Assembly: GCA_026936335.1 (NCBI GenBank)
Contig: JAPMXV010000029.1
Span: forward strand, 124,001 to 188,000
Origin: Mantamonas sphyraenae
Lineage: Eukaryota; CRuMs; Mantamonadidae
DNA length: 64,000 nucleotides
Direction of reading: 5' to 3'
The notes under the pieces are model-generated. The model saw only the letters and a program-made list of their open reading frames with translations, was not told the origin of the DNA and ran no database searches. Below, one piece after another: positions 1-11,708 of this stretch. Position 1 is the first letter of the stretch; each line of letters starts with the position of its first letter. A program made the translations under genes and the position numbers.

Positions 1-2
1 GT

Positions 3-650
3 GGGATGGCCTTTCTGGGCACCCGATGTGAGCACAGGATGTGTCTGGACTGTGCCAGGATGGACATTGCAGCGCAGGTGGAGTCGCGGATGATGCCTCT
101 GCGCTGTCGCATGTGCTGGGCGGGTGGGAAGGGGCAGCAGAAGAAGAAGGAGGTGAGGGTGTCGACCAAGACGGCGATGAGGGTGCTGCAGAGCAAGCGG
201 GACAAGGAGGCACTGGCCAAGCTGGCATGGGATGTGCGCACAGCCAAGTGGCATGCGTGTGTGACGCCAGACTGCGAGGGCAAGGTGGATCCTGCGGTGG
301 CACGGAGACAGGGCAGCACACGATGCGAGTGTGAGCGATGTGGCAAGGCGTGGTGCCACGGGTGCAAGGTGCACTGGGATGACGACGGAAGGGGCAACCA
401 TGACTGTCGCAAGTACCAGCAGTGGGCAAGGGACAACCGACGTGGGGATGAGCTGCTGGGGATGCTGTGGCGAGGCAGTGGGTGGAGGCAGTGTCCCACT
501 TGTGGGCATGGGCTGGCCAAGGAGAGCGGATGCAACCATGTGGCGTGTGTGTGTGGCACCCATGTGTGCTACAAGTGTGGTATTGGCTTCACCAGAAGTG
601 CGGCCACGTATGACCACATGCGGGAGGCACATGGTGGGCACAGCACATGA
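3..650 (+). CDS. RBR (RING-IBR-RING) E3 ubiquitin ligase, 5'-truncated by window edge
   Basis: The frame is open to the left edge, so the gene begins upstream; the first ATG at 6 is probably internal. The visible 215 residues begin inside RING1 (CEHRMCLDC ... RCRMCW). They continue into an in-between-RING domain (CVTPDCEG ... CERCGKAWCHGC ... HDC) and end with RING2/Rcat (CPTCGHGLAKESGCNHVAC ... CYKCG). RBR ligases pass ubiquitin through a catalytic Cys in RING2; here it should be the Cys of ESGCNH, about residue 178. The ORF ends about 35 residues after RING2, with no C-terminal Ariadne-like domain. Family assignment rests on the spacing of the Cys/His pairs and is firm. The substrate and subfamily cannot be told. 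A run of G follows immediately downstream. Confidence 0.88.
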   Translation, partial: GMAFLGTRCEHRMCLDCARMDIAAQVESRMMPLRCRMCWAGGKGQQKKKEVRVSTKTAMRVLQSKRDKEALAKLAWDVRTAKWHACVTPDCEGKVDPAVARRQGSTRCECERCGKAWCHGCKVHWDDDGRGNHDCRKYQQWARDNRRGDELLGMLWRGSGWRQCPTCGHGLAKESGCNHVACVCGTHVCYKCGIGFTRSAATYDHMREAHGGHST

Positions 651-1309
651 CGCGGGGGGGGGGGGGGGGGAGGGGGGGCAATGAAGGTGTGAGGGTGACA
701 CAAAACCATTTCAATCGTTGTTGTTGGCACAAAAGAGAAGGAGAGGGAGGGTGTTGCACAAGGGGGGAATGGGGTTGGATGGGAGTGGGGTCTTGTGTCA
801 CAAGTGGATGACATGGATGCCCAGGATGATCTGTCTTGCAAGGTTGTGGATAAATAATGGAGGATTACATGGTGTGCTGTTGTCACTTCCCTCGTCCAGG
901 GATGTGGCCCATGTGGGCATGGAACGCGGTTGTTGTCGAGTTTCAGCGGGCCTGTTCCCGATGCCGTCACTCCTCCGCTCTCGAGATGGGTGATTATGAG
1001 ATGCAGCAGGTGCAGTGTGGAGAGCAGGGGCCGTCGAATGGAACTGTCTGCTGCCATGCACCGACATGGCTTTTTGCTCGTTCAGCACGTGCCAGACCAC
1101 CTCAGACACCGTTGCAAGGCACCGTAAGCCACTCTTCCAACTCCCATGATCGTTCACATCGACATCTTGGATGGATTCAGTGCATGCGGAGCGGGCTCGT
1201 GGAGGAGAGCCGATGACGGGGTGTGGCAGGCATGGATTTGGTGAACATCAGGATTGTGCGTGCTTCATCATCAGAGACACAGTGATGGTACAGAATCCCT
1301 TCATTGGTC
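651..1309. other. Intergenic, with poly-G tract and remnant of duplicated 3' flank
   Basis: No convincing coding region; the ORFs here have no recognisable domain. Positions 653-679 are almost pure G. From about 983 to 1309 the sequence resembles 3677-4013, the region downstream of the second BTB gene, so it is part of the tandemly duplicated unit. Confidence 0.6.
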
Positions 1310-3423
1310 CTATGGTGTGGGCACAATGGTCATCTTGGAATTCCAGCAGCTGAAAGCAGGGTACCATGTGCCGTCAGCAATGTTGTCGATGGTGACGTCG
1401 ACATTGCCATTGCGGGAGAAGGTCAGTGTGTGGGCCGTGGTGTCCAGCTCCACCGTCACAATGTCGCCTTGTTTGAAGCGCGTGTTGATTCCGGTGTAAC
1501 TTCCATTTTGGTACAACCGTGCCGAACTGTACGAGTACCAGCTGTGGCTTCCCTGCTTGTCCCCTGTGAGCCATTTGGTGTCAGTACTCGGTGTATGGTG
1601 TCTCTGAGATGTGATGACTTACCAACAAAGGTGCTTCTGAGATCACAGGTGCTGTTGCAGATCCCGATCATGATATCGGACAATCGGTCCACTCGCACGC
1701 TCCATCGCTGTCCCGAGCGCAGCTTCTTCTTGCCAACCCATGTTGCCCATCTCCCTGCAGTCTCCTCCAGGCTGTCCTCTGTGAATGTTCCTCGGCTTTG
1801 GTCGACCCGGTCCCAATCAAGACACGGGCCTTTGAAGAAATCTCGTTTCTTGCTGTTGACTGGTTCCTGGCCCTTGCTCATGCGGTGCATATCTGCCATA
1901 CCATCCATCAACACCACCCAGTCCACATAACGCGTGACCCATTCTCCGTCCACCTTCATCCCGTACAGACGTTCCGGACTAAGCAACCCAAACCGCACAC
2001 ACCCATACATCCGCCTCTCCCACCCTTCCTCCTCCCCCTCCCCATCATGTTCCTCCACATATCTCTCCACAATCTCCAGCACATCATCCTCACTCTTCAC
2101 CTTGATCCGATCCGCACTCAAAATGAGCTCTGCCACCCACACCGGCAGCCCGCTCAGGTTCACACGCCCATTCTCCCGCAACACCTCCAGCTTCCCTGCA
2201 ATGGTCACACACAATCCTCTCACCACATCCTCACTCGCACCTGTTGCCAGTGCCGCCTTCAGCAAACCCATCTCCTCGTTATGCCAAACCCCCTCCAACA
2301 ACTCACTCAAGAACTCCACCTCCTCCGCCTCCACCATCTCCTCCACATCCACACTGTCCAAGTACCCACCCACGACCTGTGCCAGCGTCATCTTGTCCAC
2401 TCCCTCCTCCCCATGCTGCTCCAACGCCACCTTGACCATTGCCACAAACACACAGCCCCGCATAAACCCAAACGCCCCACGTGCCACCTTGCCACCACTC
2501 ACCGCATCTGCCACCATGCTCCACTCCTTTGCCACCCGCAACACACTTGCATGGTACACATTGGAGTGCACCACCTCGGCGACGCCCATGGCCCCCACGC
2601 GACTGCCCCCACGACACATCCTCACCAGTGTCTCTGCATCATGCTCCTGTCCCACCCACTGCATCACATGCTCCGTCAGCATGGGCATCAGCCAGAACTG
2701 TGCCACGGCCAACAGACTGTAACACAGCTCCACGTTGGTCACAGGCAGGGTACCGCCGTAGCACCACCCCACAGCCACTTCCATCGCACGCAACACACCC
2801 ACACTCTGTGTGCCCCGCTTCACCACCATTCGAAACATCCCTCCCCCTTGTCCATCCTCCCGGCTGTGTTCCAACACCGCTGCCCCCGATGACGCTGCTG
2901 CCCCGTCCTCAACCTCCAGCAGATACCGCCACATTCCGCTGTGCAGACACAGAAACGAACGGTGTGCACGAAGCACCACATCCTTCCCACCCAACTCCTC
3001 CCCATCTGTCGGGTAGGTGTGTCCCGTCATCATTCGTCATCCAATTTCCCCCATTTTGGTGTCAGTAACCCACAGTGTGTGTGTGTGTGTGCCACTCTGC
3101 TGCCCCCGCTTTTTGCTTTTGCTTCTCGTTTCTTCCCCTTGCTCCAACTCACCCGCCCCATCCAGTCCTTCCAGCACAATCTCCACATCGGCACACAGGC
3201 CACTCTTGTACATGTCATGAAACAGCGTGCGCACTGCCGGCGATGTGTCGGGTCCTGCCTTGCCCTGCAGCGGCGAAAGAGGGCCGTACGCCTTTGTGCG
3301 CTCCGACTGCAGGTAATGGTCAGGTCCATCTGTGGACAGACCATGCGCACTACCCATCCCATGGTTGGTGTTGCTGCTGCTGCCTGCCTTGCCCTTGCCC
3401 TTGCCCCGTGCGATTGTGCTCAT
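1310..3423 (-). CDS. BTB-BACK-SPRY domain protein, copy A
   Basis: Probable exons on the minus strand are 3423-3096, 3005-1623 and 1563-1310, giving 654 residues. The BTB/POZ domain starts near residue 75 (CADVEIVLEG, then KDVVLRAHRSFLCLHSGMW). A BACK-like helical region follows, and a SPRY domain closes the protein (GQRWSVRVDRLS, then HSWYSYSS, HTLTFSRNG and WYPAFS). BTB-BACK proteins are commonly Cullin-3 substrate adaptors, with the extra domain choosing the substrate; SPRY would do that here. The 59-bp intron (1564-1622) is well supported by GTAAGT, a TACTGAC branch motif and CACAG, and it is shared with copy B. The 90-bp intron (3006-3095) is inferred: it restores frame exactly, reads into the same residues as copy B (GEELGGK) and contains TACTGAC, but its donor GTGGCA is weak. 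If that intron is not real, this copy is frameshifted. Confidence 0.8.
3074..3090. repeat. (GT)n microsatellite
   Basis: A GT dinucleotide run on the plus strand. It lies inside the proposed 90-bp intron of BTB gene copy A and is absent from copy B. Confidence 0.85.
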
Positions 3424-4013
3424 TGTCACCTCTACTGTGTGTGTTTCGTGTTGTTGTGTCACACCCGTCGCATGGCACACCCCATCCATCAACCACCACC
3501 AAGAACGCAAATCTGGCATGGGCAGTGGCGGTGGAGTTGCCTTTGTTCACTCGATTGGCAATGTGCAAGCAAAGGGGAGGGGGTGGGGTCGACTCCACAC
3601 CATTCTTCCTCGGATGCATCAAACAGAGTCATCCAATGTGGCCCACCCTTTTCCCGGTAGAGTCACAATCCGCTCTCAAGATCGTTATTGATGAGATGCA
3701 GCACTTTCAGCGTCGAGAGCAGGAGTCGTCAATGGAATTGTCTTCCGCTGTGCACCGACATGCTCGTTCAGCACGAGTCAGTCCACCACCGATACCATTG
3801 CATGTCGCAATCACCTCACTTGGCACTTTCCGCCACTTTTCAATCCCAAAAGCATCCATATCGAGATCTTGGTTGGATTCAGGGCAGGCTGAGCTGGCAC
3901 GTGGGGGAGAGCCGATGAAGGGGTGTGGCAGGCATGGCTCAAGTGACCATGGCGGGATTGGGCGTTGTTCACCATCATAGACACAGTGATGGTACAGAAT
4001 CCGTTCATTGGTC
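3424..4013. promoter_or_regulatory. Intergenic between the BTB copies: 5' flank of copy A and 3' flank of copy B
   Basis: About 590 bp without a gene. The left 150 bp match the sequence just upstream of copy B's ATG (6062-6215), so they probably hold the core promoter of copy A. The right half matches the sequence downstream of copy A. No TATA box or other named motif was recognised. Confidence 0.5.
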
Positions 4014-6240
4014 CTATGGTGTGGGCACAATCGTCATCTTGGAACTGTAGCAGGTGAAAGCAGGGTACCACGTGTCGTCGTCAATGTTGTCGATGACGAC
4101 GTCGACATTGCCATTGCGGGAGAAGGTCAGTGTGTGGGCCCTGGTGTCCAGCTCCACCGTCACAATGTCGCCTTGGTTGAAGCGCGTGTTGATTTGGGTG
4201 CCACTTCCATTTTCACGCGTCCATCCACTCGAGCTGTACGTGTACCAGCTGTAGCTTCCCTGCTCCTTCCCTGTGAGTCAAGTGGTGTCAGTAATCGGTG
4301 TATGGTGTTTCTGAGATGTGGTGACTTACCAACGTAGGTGTTTCTGAGATCACAGGTGTGGTTGCAGATTCCGATCCAATTGTAGGACAATCGGTCCACT
4401 CGTACGCTCCAACGCTGTCCCGAGCGCAGCTTCTTCTTGCCAATCCATGTTGCATAGAAGCCATTAGTCACATCCAGGCTGTCCTCCGTGAATGTTCCTC
4501 GGCTCTGGTCGATCCGGGACCAGTCCAGGCTTGGGACAATCGCTTCTCCAAAGTCCCGTTTCTTGCTGTGGACTGGTTCCTGGCCCTTGCTCATGCGGTG
4601 CATATCTGCCATACCGTCCAACAATACCACCAAGTCCACATACCGCGTGTCCCATTCTCCGTCCACCTGCATCCTGAACAGACGTTCCGGACTCAGCAGC
4701 CCAAACCGCACACACCCATACATCCGCCTCTCCCATCCTTCCTCCTCCTCCTCCCCATCATGTTCCTCCACATATCTCTCCACAATCTCCAGCAAATCGT
4801 CCTCACTCTTCACATCGATCCCATCGGCACTCAGAATCAACTCCACCACCCACACCGGCATTCCGCTCAGGTTCACGCGCCCATTCTCCCGAATGTCATC
4901 CAGCTTCCCTGCAATTGTCACACACAGTCCTCTCACCACTTCCTCACTCGCACCTGTTGCCAATGCCGCCTTCAACAATCCCATCTCCTCGTCATGCTCC
5001 ACGCCGTGTAACAAACCACTCAAGTACTCCACCTCCTCCGCCTCCACCATCTCCTCCACATCCACACTCTCCAAATACCCACCCACCACCTGTGCCAGCT
5101 TCCTCTTGTCCACTCCCTCCTCCCCATGCTGCTCCAACGCCACCTTGACCATCGCCACAAACACACAGCCCCGCATAAACCCAAACGCCCCACGTGCCAC
5201 CTTGCCACCACTCACCGCATCTTCCACCTTGCCCCACTCCTTTGCCACCCGCAACACACTCGCATGGTACACATTGGAGTGCACCACCTCGGCGACGCCC
5301 ATGGCCCCCACGAGACTGCCCCCACGACACATCCTCACCAGTGTCTCTGCATCATGCTCCTGTCCCACCCACTGCATCACATGCTCCGTCAGCATGGGCA
5401 TCAGCCAGAACTGTGCCACGGCCAACAGACTGTAACACAGCTCCACGTTGGTCACAGGCAGGGTACCGCCGTAGCACCACCCCACAGCCACTTCCATTGC
5501 ACGCAACACACCCACACTCTGTGTGCCCCGCTTCACCACCATTCGAAACATCCCTCCTCCCTGTCCATCCTCCCCGCTGTGTTCCAACACCGCTGCCCCC
5601 GACGACGCTGCTGCCCCGTCCTCAACCTCCAGCAGATACCGCCACATTCCGCTGTGCAGACACAGAAACGAACGGTGTGCACGAAGCACCACGTCCTTTC
5701 CTCCCAACTCCTCCCCATCTGGTGTCCCGTCATTGTCCATTCGCTGGTGTGAGCGCGGTTCAATCTCTTCCTTCCCCACTCCAAACTCACCCGCCCCATC
5801 CAGTCCTTCCAGCACAATCTCCACATCGGCACACAGGCCACTCTTGTACATGTCATGATACAGCGTGCGCACTGCCGGCGATGTGTCGGGTCCTGCCTTG
5901 CCCTGCAGCGGCGAAAGAGGGCCGTACGCCTTTGTGCGCTCCGACTGCAGGTAATGGTCAGGTCCATCTGTGGACAGACCATGCGCACTGCCCATCCCAT
6001 GGATGGTGTTGCTGCTGCTGCCTGCCTTGCCCTTGCCCTTGCCCCGTGCGATTGTGCTCATTGTTCCCCCACTCTGTGTGTGTTTCGTGTTGTTGTGTCA
6101 CACCGGTCGCATAGCACACCCCATCCATCCACCACCACCAAGAACGCAGATCTGGCATGGGAAGTGGCAGTGGAATTGCCTTGTTCACTCGATTGGCAAT
6201 GTGCAAGCAAAGGGGGGCCGACACCACTCCTTTCTTTCTC
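3677..6240. repeat. Tandem duplication unit 2 (BTB-BACK-SPRY gene and flanks)
   Basis: Second copy of the unit at 983-3610, in the same orientation. The coding part is closely similar throughout. The clearest differences are a roughly 90-bp segment near the 5' end of the gene, treated below as an intron, and scattered substitutions in the linker before SPRY. Boundaries are approximate. Confidence 0.8.
4014..6061 (-). CDS. BTB-BACK-SPRY domain protein, copy B
   Basis: Two exons on the minus strand, 6061-4330 and 4270-4014, give 662 residues. The N-terminus is Gly/Lys/Ser-rich (MSTIARGKGKGKAG). The BTB core reads CADVEIVLEGLDG, then GGKDVVLRAHRSFLC. A BACK-like helical block follows, and the C-terminal SPRY domain has SYSWYTYSSSG, HTLTFSRNG and WYPAFTC. 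The 59-bp intron (4271-4329) sits at the same place and phase as in copy A. Where copy A has its proposed 90-bp intron, copy B reads straight through (EIEPRSHQRMDNDGTPDGEE). Likely role, by family: Cullin-3 adaptor with SPRY as the recognition module. The two copies are close enough to be recent duplicates and both keep the full domain order. Confidence 0.87.
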
Positions 6241-8040
6241 GGACGCAGCAAAAGAGTATGAAGTGGCCGTGCCATGCTTGCAATATGTTGTTCTGGTGCA
6301 GCCCATGTTCCAACCTGTGTCGGACAACATGGGGGAAACCCGGCATGTGGCGGGCGCTGGGCCATGGCCGAGCCAAAATTGAGCGACAATGGAAAACGAC
6401 GCTGTGTGCGTCTCAAACACATTCTTGTGTCTTGTCGCTGATACCATGGATGGCAATCACCCATGTGCGGGGTGACATTGAGCTTGGAGTCTGATGGCCT
6501 GTGCAGTGGCACGTGAGAGGCCGGGCCAAGAGCAGCACCGACACGGCGGTGGAATGGAGCAGCTGAATGGGTGCCAAATAGGGTGAAACCAACGTGGAAT
6601 GATCGCCAGGTGGAAATGAATGCAGAATCCACATGCCCAAAGAGGTGGGGAAACACTACGGGGTGGGGTGGGGCGGATGGCTTGCACAGAGAGCGAGTGA
6701 CAAATGCATTTGGCCACCCTCGGCCCCATTCCGTCAAAAGGGCAGAAAGGAAACCCAGGGATGAAATGCACAGGGCCAACCTGGTGCTTATTTGGTGTGG
6801 GAGGTTGACATGGAAGAACAGGGGAGATCAAACGGCACATGGGATGCACACGCACATGCCAGCTGCTGTTGAGCATCAGGGTGGGAGGGAAGATGGGGGG
6901 ACTCTGAGGGGAGGGTGGGCGTGGAGAAGCAAAATGGGACACAGCGTAGCTGAGGAAGACGAGGGAGAGAGGAAGGTGTTGGGAATGGATGGATTGGAGC
7001 ATGGAAAGGGGGACGGGGAAGAGGAGGATGGACAGACGCCTGGATTTGGGTGTCATGACACTTGGGTGGTGTGTGGGGAAATGGTGCAGGAAAGGATGGA
7101 TGGGGGAAGGAAGGGGAGGGAATGGAGTCAGCCTCGCCTTTTGGTTTTTGTCGGCGCCCGATGGACCAAAAGGACATGGACGGCACTGGCCAAAAAGGGG
7201 ACCCCATGAGACGCAGGTTGCCTCCATGGAGTGTGGAGGACACGGTGGAACACAGCAATGAGGACAGCGGCAGCTGGGAGGATGTGAGCGTTGGACGTTT
7301 CCGCTGTGTCGTTGGACGACGACAGGGTGGCGAGAGGAGACGCAGGAGCTGCGGGCTTTTTCTGGCAGCCCCGAACAGAACAACACACAACGATAGATGC
7401 CGCAATGCACGTGGGGACATGCACAGGCACCTCTGGACGGATGTGAACACCATGGTGGATTTGAAATTGGAATGGGAAGACAGACGAGGCAATGATGTGC
7501 AAACAATCTGTTCAATAGTCGTGGGTGGCAGCAAAGGGAGGACAAGGAGAATTTGGGTGAGTGGAAAGCAGGAAGCAGTGCAAACGGGGTGCAAAAACGC
7601 ACACGTGGAGGAAGAGGTGGGGACAACATGGGCTGGTGAGCATGCACAGGGTGCAGGGGAAGAACCGAGGGATGATGGGATGGGGAGTGTTCAGGGACGC
7701 TGGGTTGCAGGACGAAGGCTGGTGGGCGAACTGGTGAAAATCTGGCGGATTCCTGATCACTCGCTCGAATCCCCAGCACAGCACGCCACAGGTCAATCGA
7801 AACAGGGAGACACATGGGAGAGGGTGGTAAATGCATGGAATCAGTCGATGGATGTGCATGGGTTGTTCAATCGGCCGTTGTGGAGAGCAGGCACACCACA
7901 CACCTCGCAATGGCAGGAGCACTTTTCTCGGCGTGGTTTGCAGCCGGTGCGGGTGTGGACAGAGAGGAGAAAGAGATGGTTTGGGTATGGGCGACTGAGA
8001 GGGAGGGTGTCACAGACGAGGCCACTTAAGGTGCTCGGGC
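6062..8040. other. About 2 kb without a supported gene
   Basis: The right end of BTB duplication unit 2 occupies 6062-6240. From there to about 8040 there are long but featureless ORFs on both strands. The longest minus-strand ones are Pro/Ser/His/Cys-rich and look like translated GC-rich spacer. No domain, splice-joined gene or repeat was recognised. It may hold UTR, promoter sequence for the F-box-like gene at 8090, or decayed sequence. Confidence 0.5.
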
Positions 8041-8050
8041 TTTGCCAAAG
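8041..8050 (+). promoter_or_regulatory. Conserved upstream box TTTGCCAAAG, copy C
   Basis: A 10-bp palindrome-like box 49 bp before the ATG of the first F-box-like gene. The same decamer precedes the two paralogues (11661, 14887). It could be a promoter element or just part of the duplicated unit; the flanks are also partly conserved. Confidence 0.4.
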
Positions 8051-8089
8051 GAACTCCACATTCAAGGCCAACACTGTGGACACACATTC

Positions 8090-11000
8090 ATGTCCCGCAA
8101 GCGTAGCACAGTGGATGGAGAGGAGGAGGAGGAGGAAGTTGGTCAAATTGTGGACGCCATCCCTGCACCCAAACGTCAGCGGGTGGCCAAGATGCGAGCA
8201 TTGGCAAAGCTCACCAGCCACACCGACGACATGGCGGTGGACGACACACAGCCAAGCAGGTAGGAAGCACTGCAACCATCCATTCCCCCCCAGTCCACCT
8301 ATCCCCCGTGCTGACATGGCCAGGGTGAACCCGTGTGTGCTGGGTGTGTTTCTGACAGGTCGGCAGCCGGCGACCAGCAGCCGCAGCTGGGTGACGCAGC
8401 ACAGAGCACTGCCTCAAGTAACCCCCTTCCCCAGACACCACCCTCTCGCATGGACACCCTACTATCACAGATCCCCGTGGAGGTGTGGGAGCGCATCATA
8501 CCCCGCCTGGACGCCGGTGCCGCCCTTGCCCTCTTCTCCATCAACACACACATGGTGGACATGGGCAACCTGTACCAAGTGGACAACCAGCCACTGAGAA
8601 GCACCCTTGTGTCCACACTGGGCGAAATTGGTGGTGTGGTGGTCGAGTATGACGACAAACGACACCGGGTGCCGCGGCTGAACCGCCTCTACCTGAACAG
8701 GGCCCTGTTTGAGCTGTTTGGGGAGAACAGCGTGCCTGAATGCATGCATGTGGAGGACCTGCCACGTGTGTGTGGACGCTCCCTGCCTGCGCTGTACTGT
8801 GTGCTGCGGCGAACAACACCGGGCAACACTTGGGACGACAACGAGCTGGACGTCGTCGAGAGATGTCTCCCATTCTATGAGGCGAGGAAAGGTGTTCTGT
8901 TGGCCGCAGGTGTACCGGAGATTTTCGTGGATTCCTCGGAGATGGATGCCGTAATGGATGCGATTTACGATGGGGACAGCGGGAGGAGGTTCACAGGCGT
9001 GTGCTTGGGTGAGCCGGACTCAAAGGGACGAACACTGGCAGACGTGCCACTGTCCAACATCGCTGCACACGTGAAGTATGCAATGGAAGAGGGAGTGGAG
9101 CACACCCGTTCAGCGTTGACGCAGGTGTTGGTTGGACACGGCGTTGCGGGTGTGAAGGAAGCAATGGCAATGGGGCTGAGTGGGTGGAAAGGCATGCTTG
9201 ACTGCATTGCAGAAATGCTGCCAGAAGCCGAATGGCCCAACGCGTTGCAAGCAGTCTGTGAGTCGGAGGAGAACTTGACTCTGTTGCGGGAGTTGGAATT
9301 TGTGCTGGACAACCACGCACTGGTTGCATGTGTGTTGTCTACGCTACCTATTGAAGCTCTGGTCATGAATGTGCCAGTCGAGGCACTGGACGAGGCACTC
9401 ATCCTGATGGAGGGCGAGGAGAAGTCCATGGTTACACTTGTCAAACATTCCAAACTGCTCTACGAGGCTGCACTGAAGGAATGGGCAACGGCAAAGTGGA
9501 TTGCCCTCACACCTGAAATCGAGTCACAACTGGACAACGATGCTGTGGTACAGCTGTACCGTAGACATCCACTCCCGAACCTTCTGGCTGTTCTGGTGGA
9601 AAGGAAGGCATGGAAGGAAGCCATTGACAATGCAAGACCAGATGACGTGTTGAAAGTACTTGAAATATGTACTTGGCATGGACCTCCCGCAGGAGCATGT
9701 GCTGCGATTTCTCGAGCGTGCACAAAGAGGAAATCACCGGGAAGCGAGTGAGTGGGTGCTGAACCACCACGGGGATCAGCTGGATGAAGGCACTGTGGCG
9801 GACTTTTACAAGAAACATCCACACAAGGAAGCCATTCGGTTGCTGGTGGAACGGGAGGCATGGGAGATGGTCATTGACGTCGCCAAGCCTAGGGATCTGG
9901 TGGCGCACCTAGACAGCAAGGCCATGGTGCTTCCGAAGGAGCATGTGCTGCGATTCCTCGATCGTGCACGAGGAGATTATCGCTGGGGGACACATTCAGC
10001 CGTGAAGTGGGTGCTGGTCCACCACGGGGAACAGCTGGATGACGACACTGTGGCGGAGTTCCATTGTGCACCAGCCATCGCAATGTTGGTGGAGCGTGAG
10101 GCATGGGAGAAGGTCATTGACAAATCCAACCCTGATGCTCTTAGGGCGCACCTTAAAAGCAAGGGCATGGTGCTTCCGGACGAGCATGTGCTACGATTTC
10201 TCACTCGCGCCCTTGACAAAACGGGGTCGCATGGAGCAACTCAGGAACGCAGGGATACTTTGCTGTGGGCGGTGGAGCAGCACACGGCGCAACTGGAGGT
10301 CGAGACCATACTCGAGTGCTACAGACGTGTCCATGACGACAGGCTGTTGCCGACCATGTTGTCCAAGGACAAGTTTGATGACGACGACAGGTCATTGTGG
10401 GTGCCAGACGGGCTGAAGCGGTACGCACACGCCGAAGCCACTCGGACGAGCGTGCAAGAACGCTGGCAGCAGCAGGTGATCCGATGTGCGGGTGTGTGCA
10501 AAGAGAATGGGGCTGAGGCGTTTGTGAGTTACGTTCGGAAGTGGATGAGCAGAACAGTGAGGAAAGACCCCTGCAACGACTGGGAGGTGATGACAGTGGC
10601 CATGGAGGGGCTGGAGAACGAGGATGTGGTGAAGGTGGGCAAGCTCGTGAACGCAGAAGAGCTGGAGAAAGCGTGGGAGCCGAAGGACCTGGGCACTGAC
10701 GAAAGGTGGATGCAGCTGCTGGACGACGGGTTCCCTGTGAAGGTACTGGGGATCATGATGCCTCATATGCGCGGTGTCCGTGAGTACAGTGAAGAGCTGC
10801 ACCGGCGCATCGTCCGTGGGCTCATTGACCAAGGAATGAGGCCCGTGTTGAAGCGTTTGGTGGCGAGATGCGGTCAAACAGCTCTGAAGGAAACATGTGC
10901 GTATCTGTACGAGTTGGATAGCTCGACGGCATTTGAGAAGCTGGATGCACTCAACGAATTCAACGTCAACAAGGAGATGTTGGTGGAGCTGCTGCTGCAG

Positions 11001-11423
11001 CACAAGGATCCCGAGGTCCTGGAGGCACTGGTGTGGCGCATCCCATTCATGGTGGTGACAAAAGGGATGTATGAGGCCTTGGGAGGAGAGAAACTTGGTG
11101 AGGGGACGCAGGAGAGGTGGGACAAGGTGGAGCAATTGCGCCAGGAATGCCTTGCACAACGGGAGAACTGGGGCGAATGGGCTCGCAAGGTGCTGTCATC
11201 GTATTCTGATGATATGCTCATCCGTTGTCAAGTGCTGTTGGAGTGTGGGTACGAGTTTGGGGAGAAGGACTGGACGGATGATGTAACCAAAAGCGGAGCC
11301 AAGTTTTTGGCGTCTCTGGGGATCAGAGTGTCTGGCGGACGATATTGGAGCGCAGTACATCATGATAAGCGTACAGAGGAACTGGAATGGCTGAGGGAAG
11401 TGTACGGTGCGTTTGGAATGTAG
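8090..11423 (+). CDS. F-box-like helical-repeat protein, copy C, with a frameshift
   Basis: Exon 1 is 8090-8259 and exon 2 is 8359-11423, with a 99-bp intron (GTAGGA ... TGACAG). The N-terminus has a basic, nuclear-signal-like patch (APKRQRV). An F-box-like stretch follows the intron (SQIPVEVWERIIPRLDAGAALALF). The rest is helical, with tandem units of about 65 residues built around ...LVEREAWE-VID, GMVLP-EHVLRFL and EWVL-HHG-QLD-. Compared with copy D, exon 2 has a 13-bp insertion at about 9661-9673 in a locally duplicated TTGAAA...GTACTT sequence. It throws the frame, giving a stop at 9749-9751; the other frame then runs open to 11423. No other lesion is seen, so this is a very young pseudogene, an allele or an assembly error. 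The family is unnamed; a ubiquitin-ligase substrate-receptor role is inferred only from the F-box-like start. Confidence 0.7.
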
Positions 11424-11660
11424 CGGGTCATCACGCACTTGTCCGTGTGCGGCGTGTGTGGTTCGGTCTTTACAAGGGAACAGCGATTGGGACAGAATCA
11501 ATGCTGTTGCGTTGGTTCTCCCATGTTCGTTGAGTCGCTGGCTTGGTTCGCTCTTCATGGGTTGGTGTCAATGAGGGTGTGTGAGCGTCATTGTTGCTCC
11601 AGTGTGTATGCAATGCTGGGGTCGATCGCTGTGGTGTTGGGACGCGGTGGCAGCTCGGCT

Positions 11661-11670
11661 TTTGCCAAAG
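11661..11670 (+). promoter_or_regulatory. Conserved upstream box TTTGCCAAAG, copy D
   Basis: Same decamer as at 8041, 48 bp before the ATG of copy D. Between copies D and E the conservation extends another 50 bp upstream (ATGCAATGCTGGGGTCGATC region). Confidence 0.4.
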
Positions 11671-11708
11671 ATATCCACACCCAACGCCACCATTGTGGAC
11701 ACACATTA

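Larger units (their letters stand above)
983..3610. repeat. Tandem duplication unit 1 (BTB-BACK-SPRY gene and flanks)
   Basis: Direct comparison by eye shows that this stretch and 3677-6240 share the whole BTB-BACK-SPRY gene, about 150 bp 5' of the ATG and about 300 bp 3' of the stop. Shared landmarks include GATGAGATGCAGCA-type sequence near the left end and TTCACTCGATTGGCAATGTG near the right end. Boundaries are approximate. Confidence 0.8.

Noticed and set aside
6457-7836. 459-codon minus-strand ORF and overlapping 511-codon plus ORF in the gene-poor stretch
   Set aside because: Both are skewed in composition and lack domains; the plus ORF also runs into the F-box-like gene in the wrong frame.
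9655-9691. A 37-nt GT...AG segment as an intron in F-box-like copy C
   Set aside because: It would restore frame, but copy D keeps the equivalent sequence as coding (GMVVPQEH), so a 13-bp insertion is the simpler reading.
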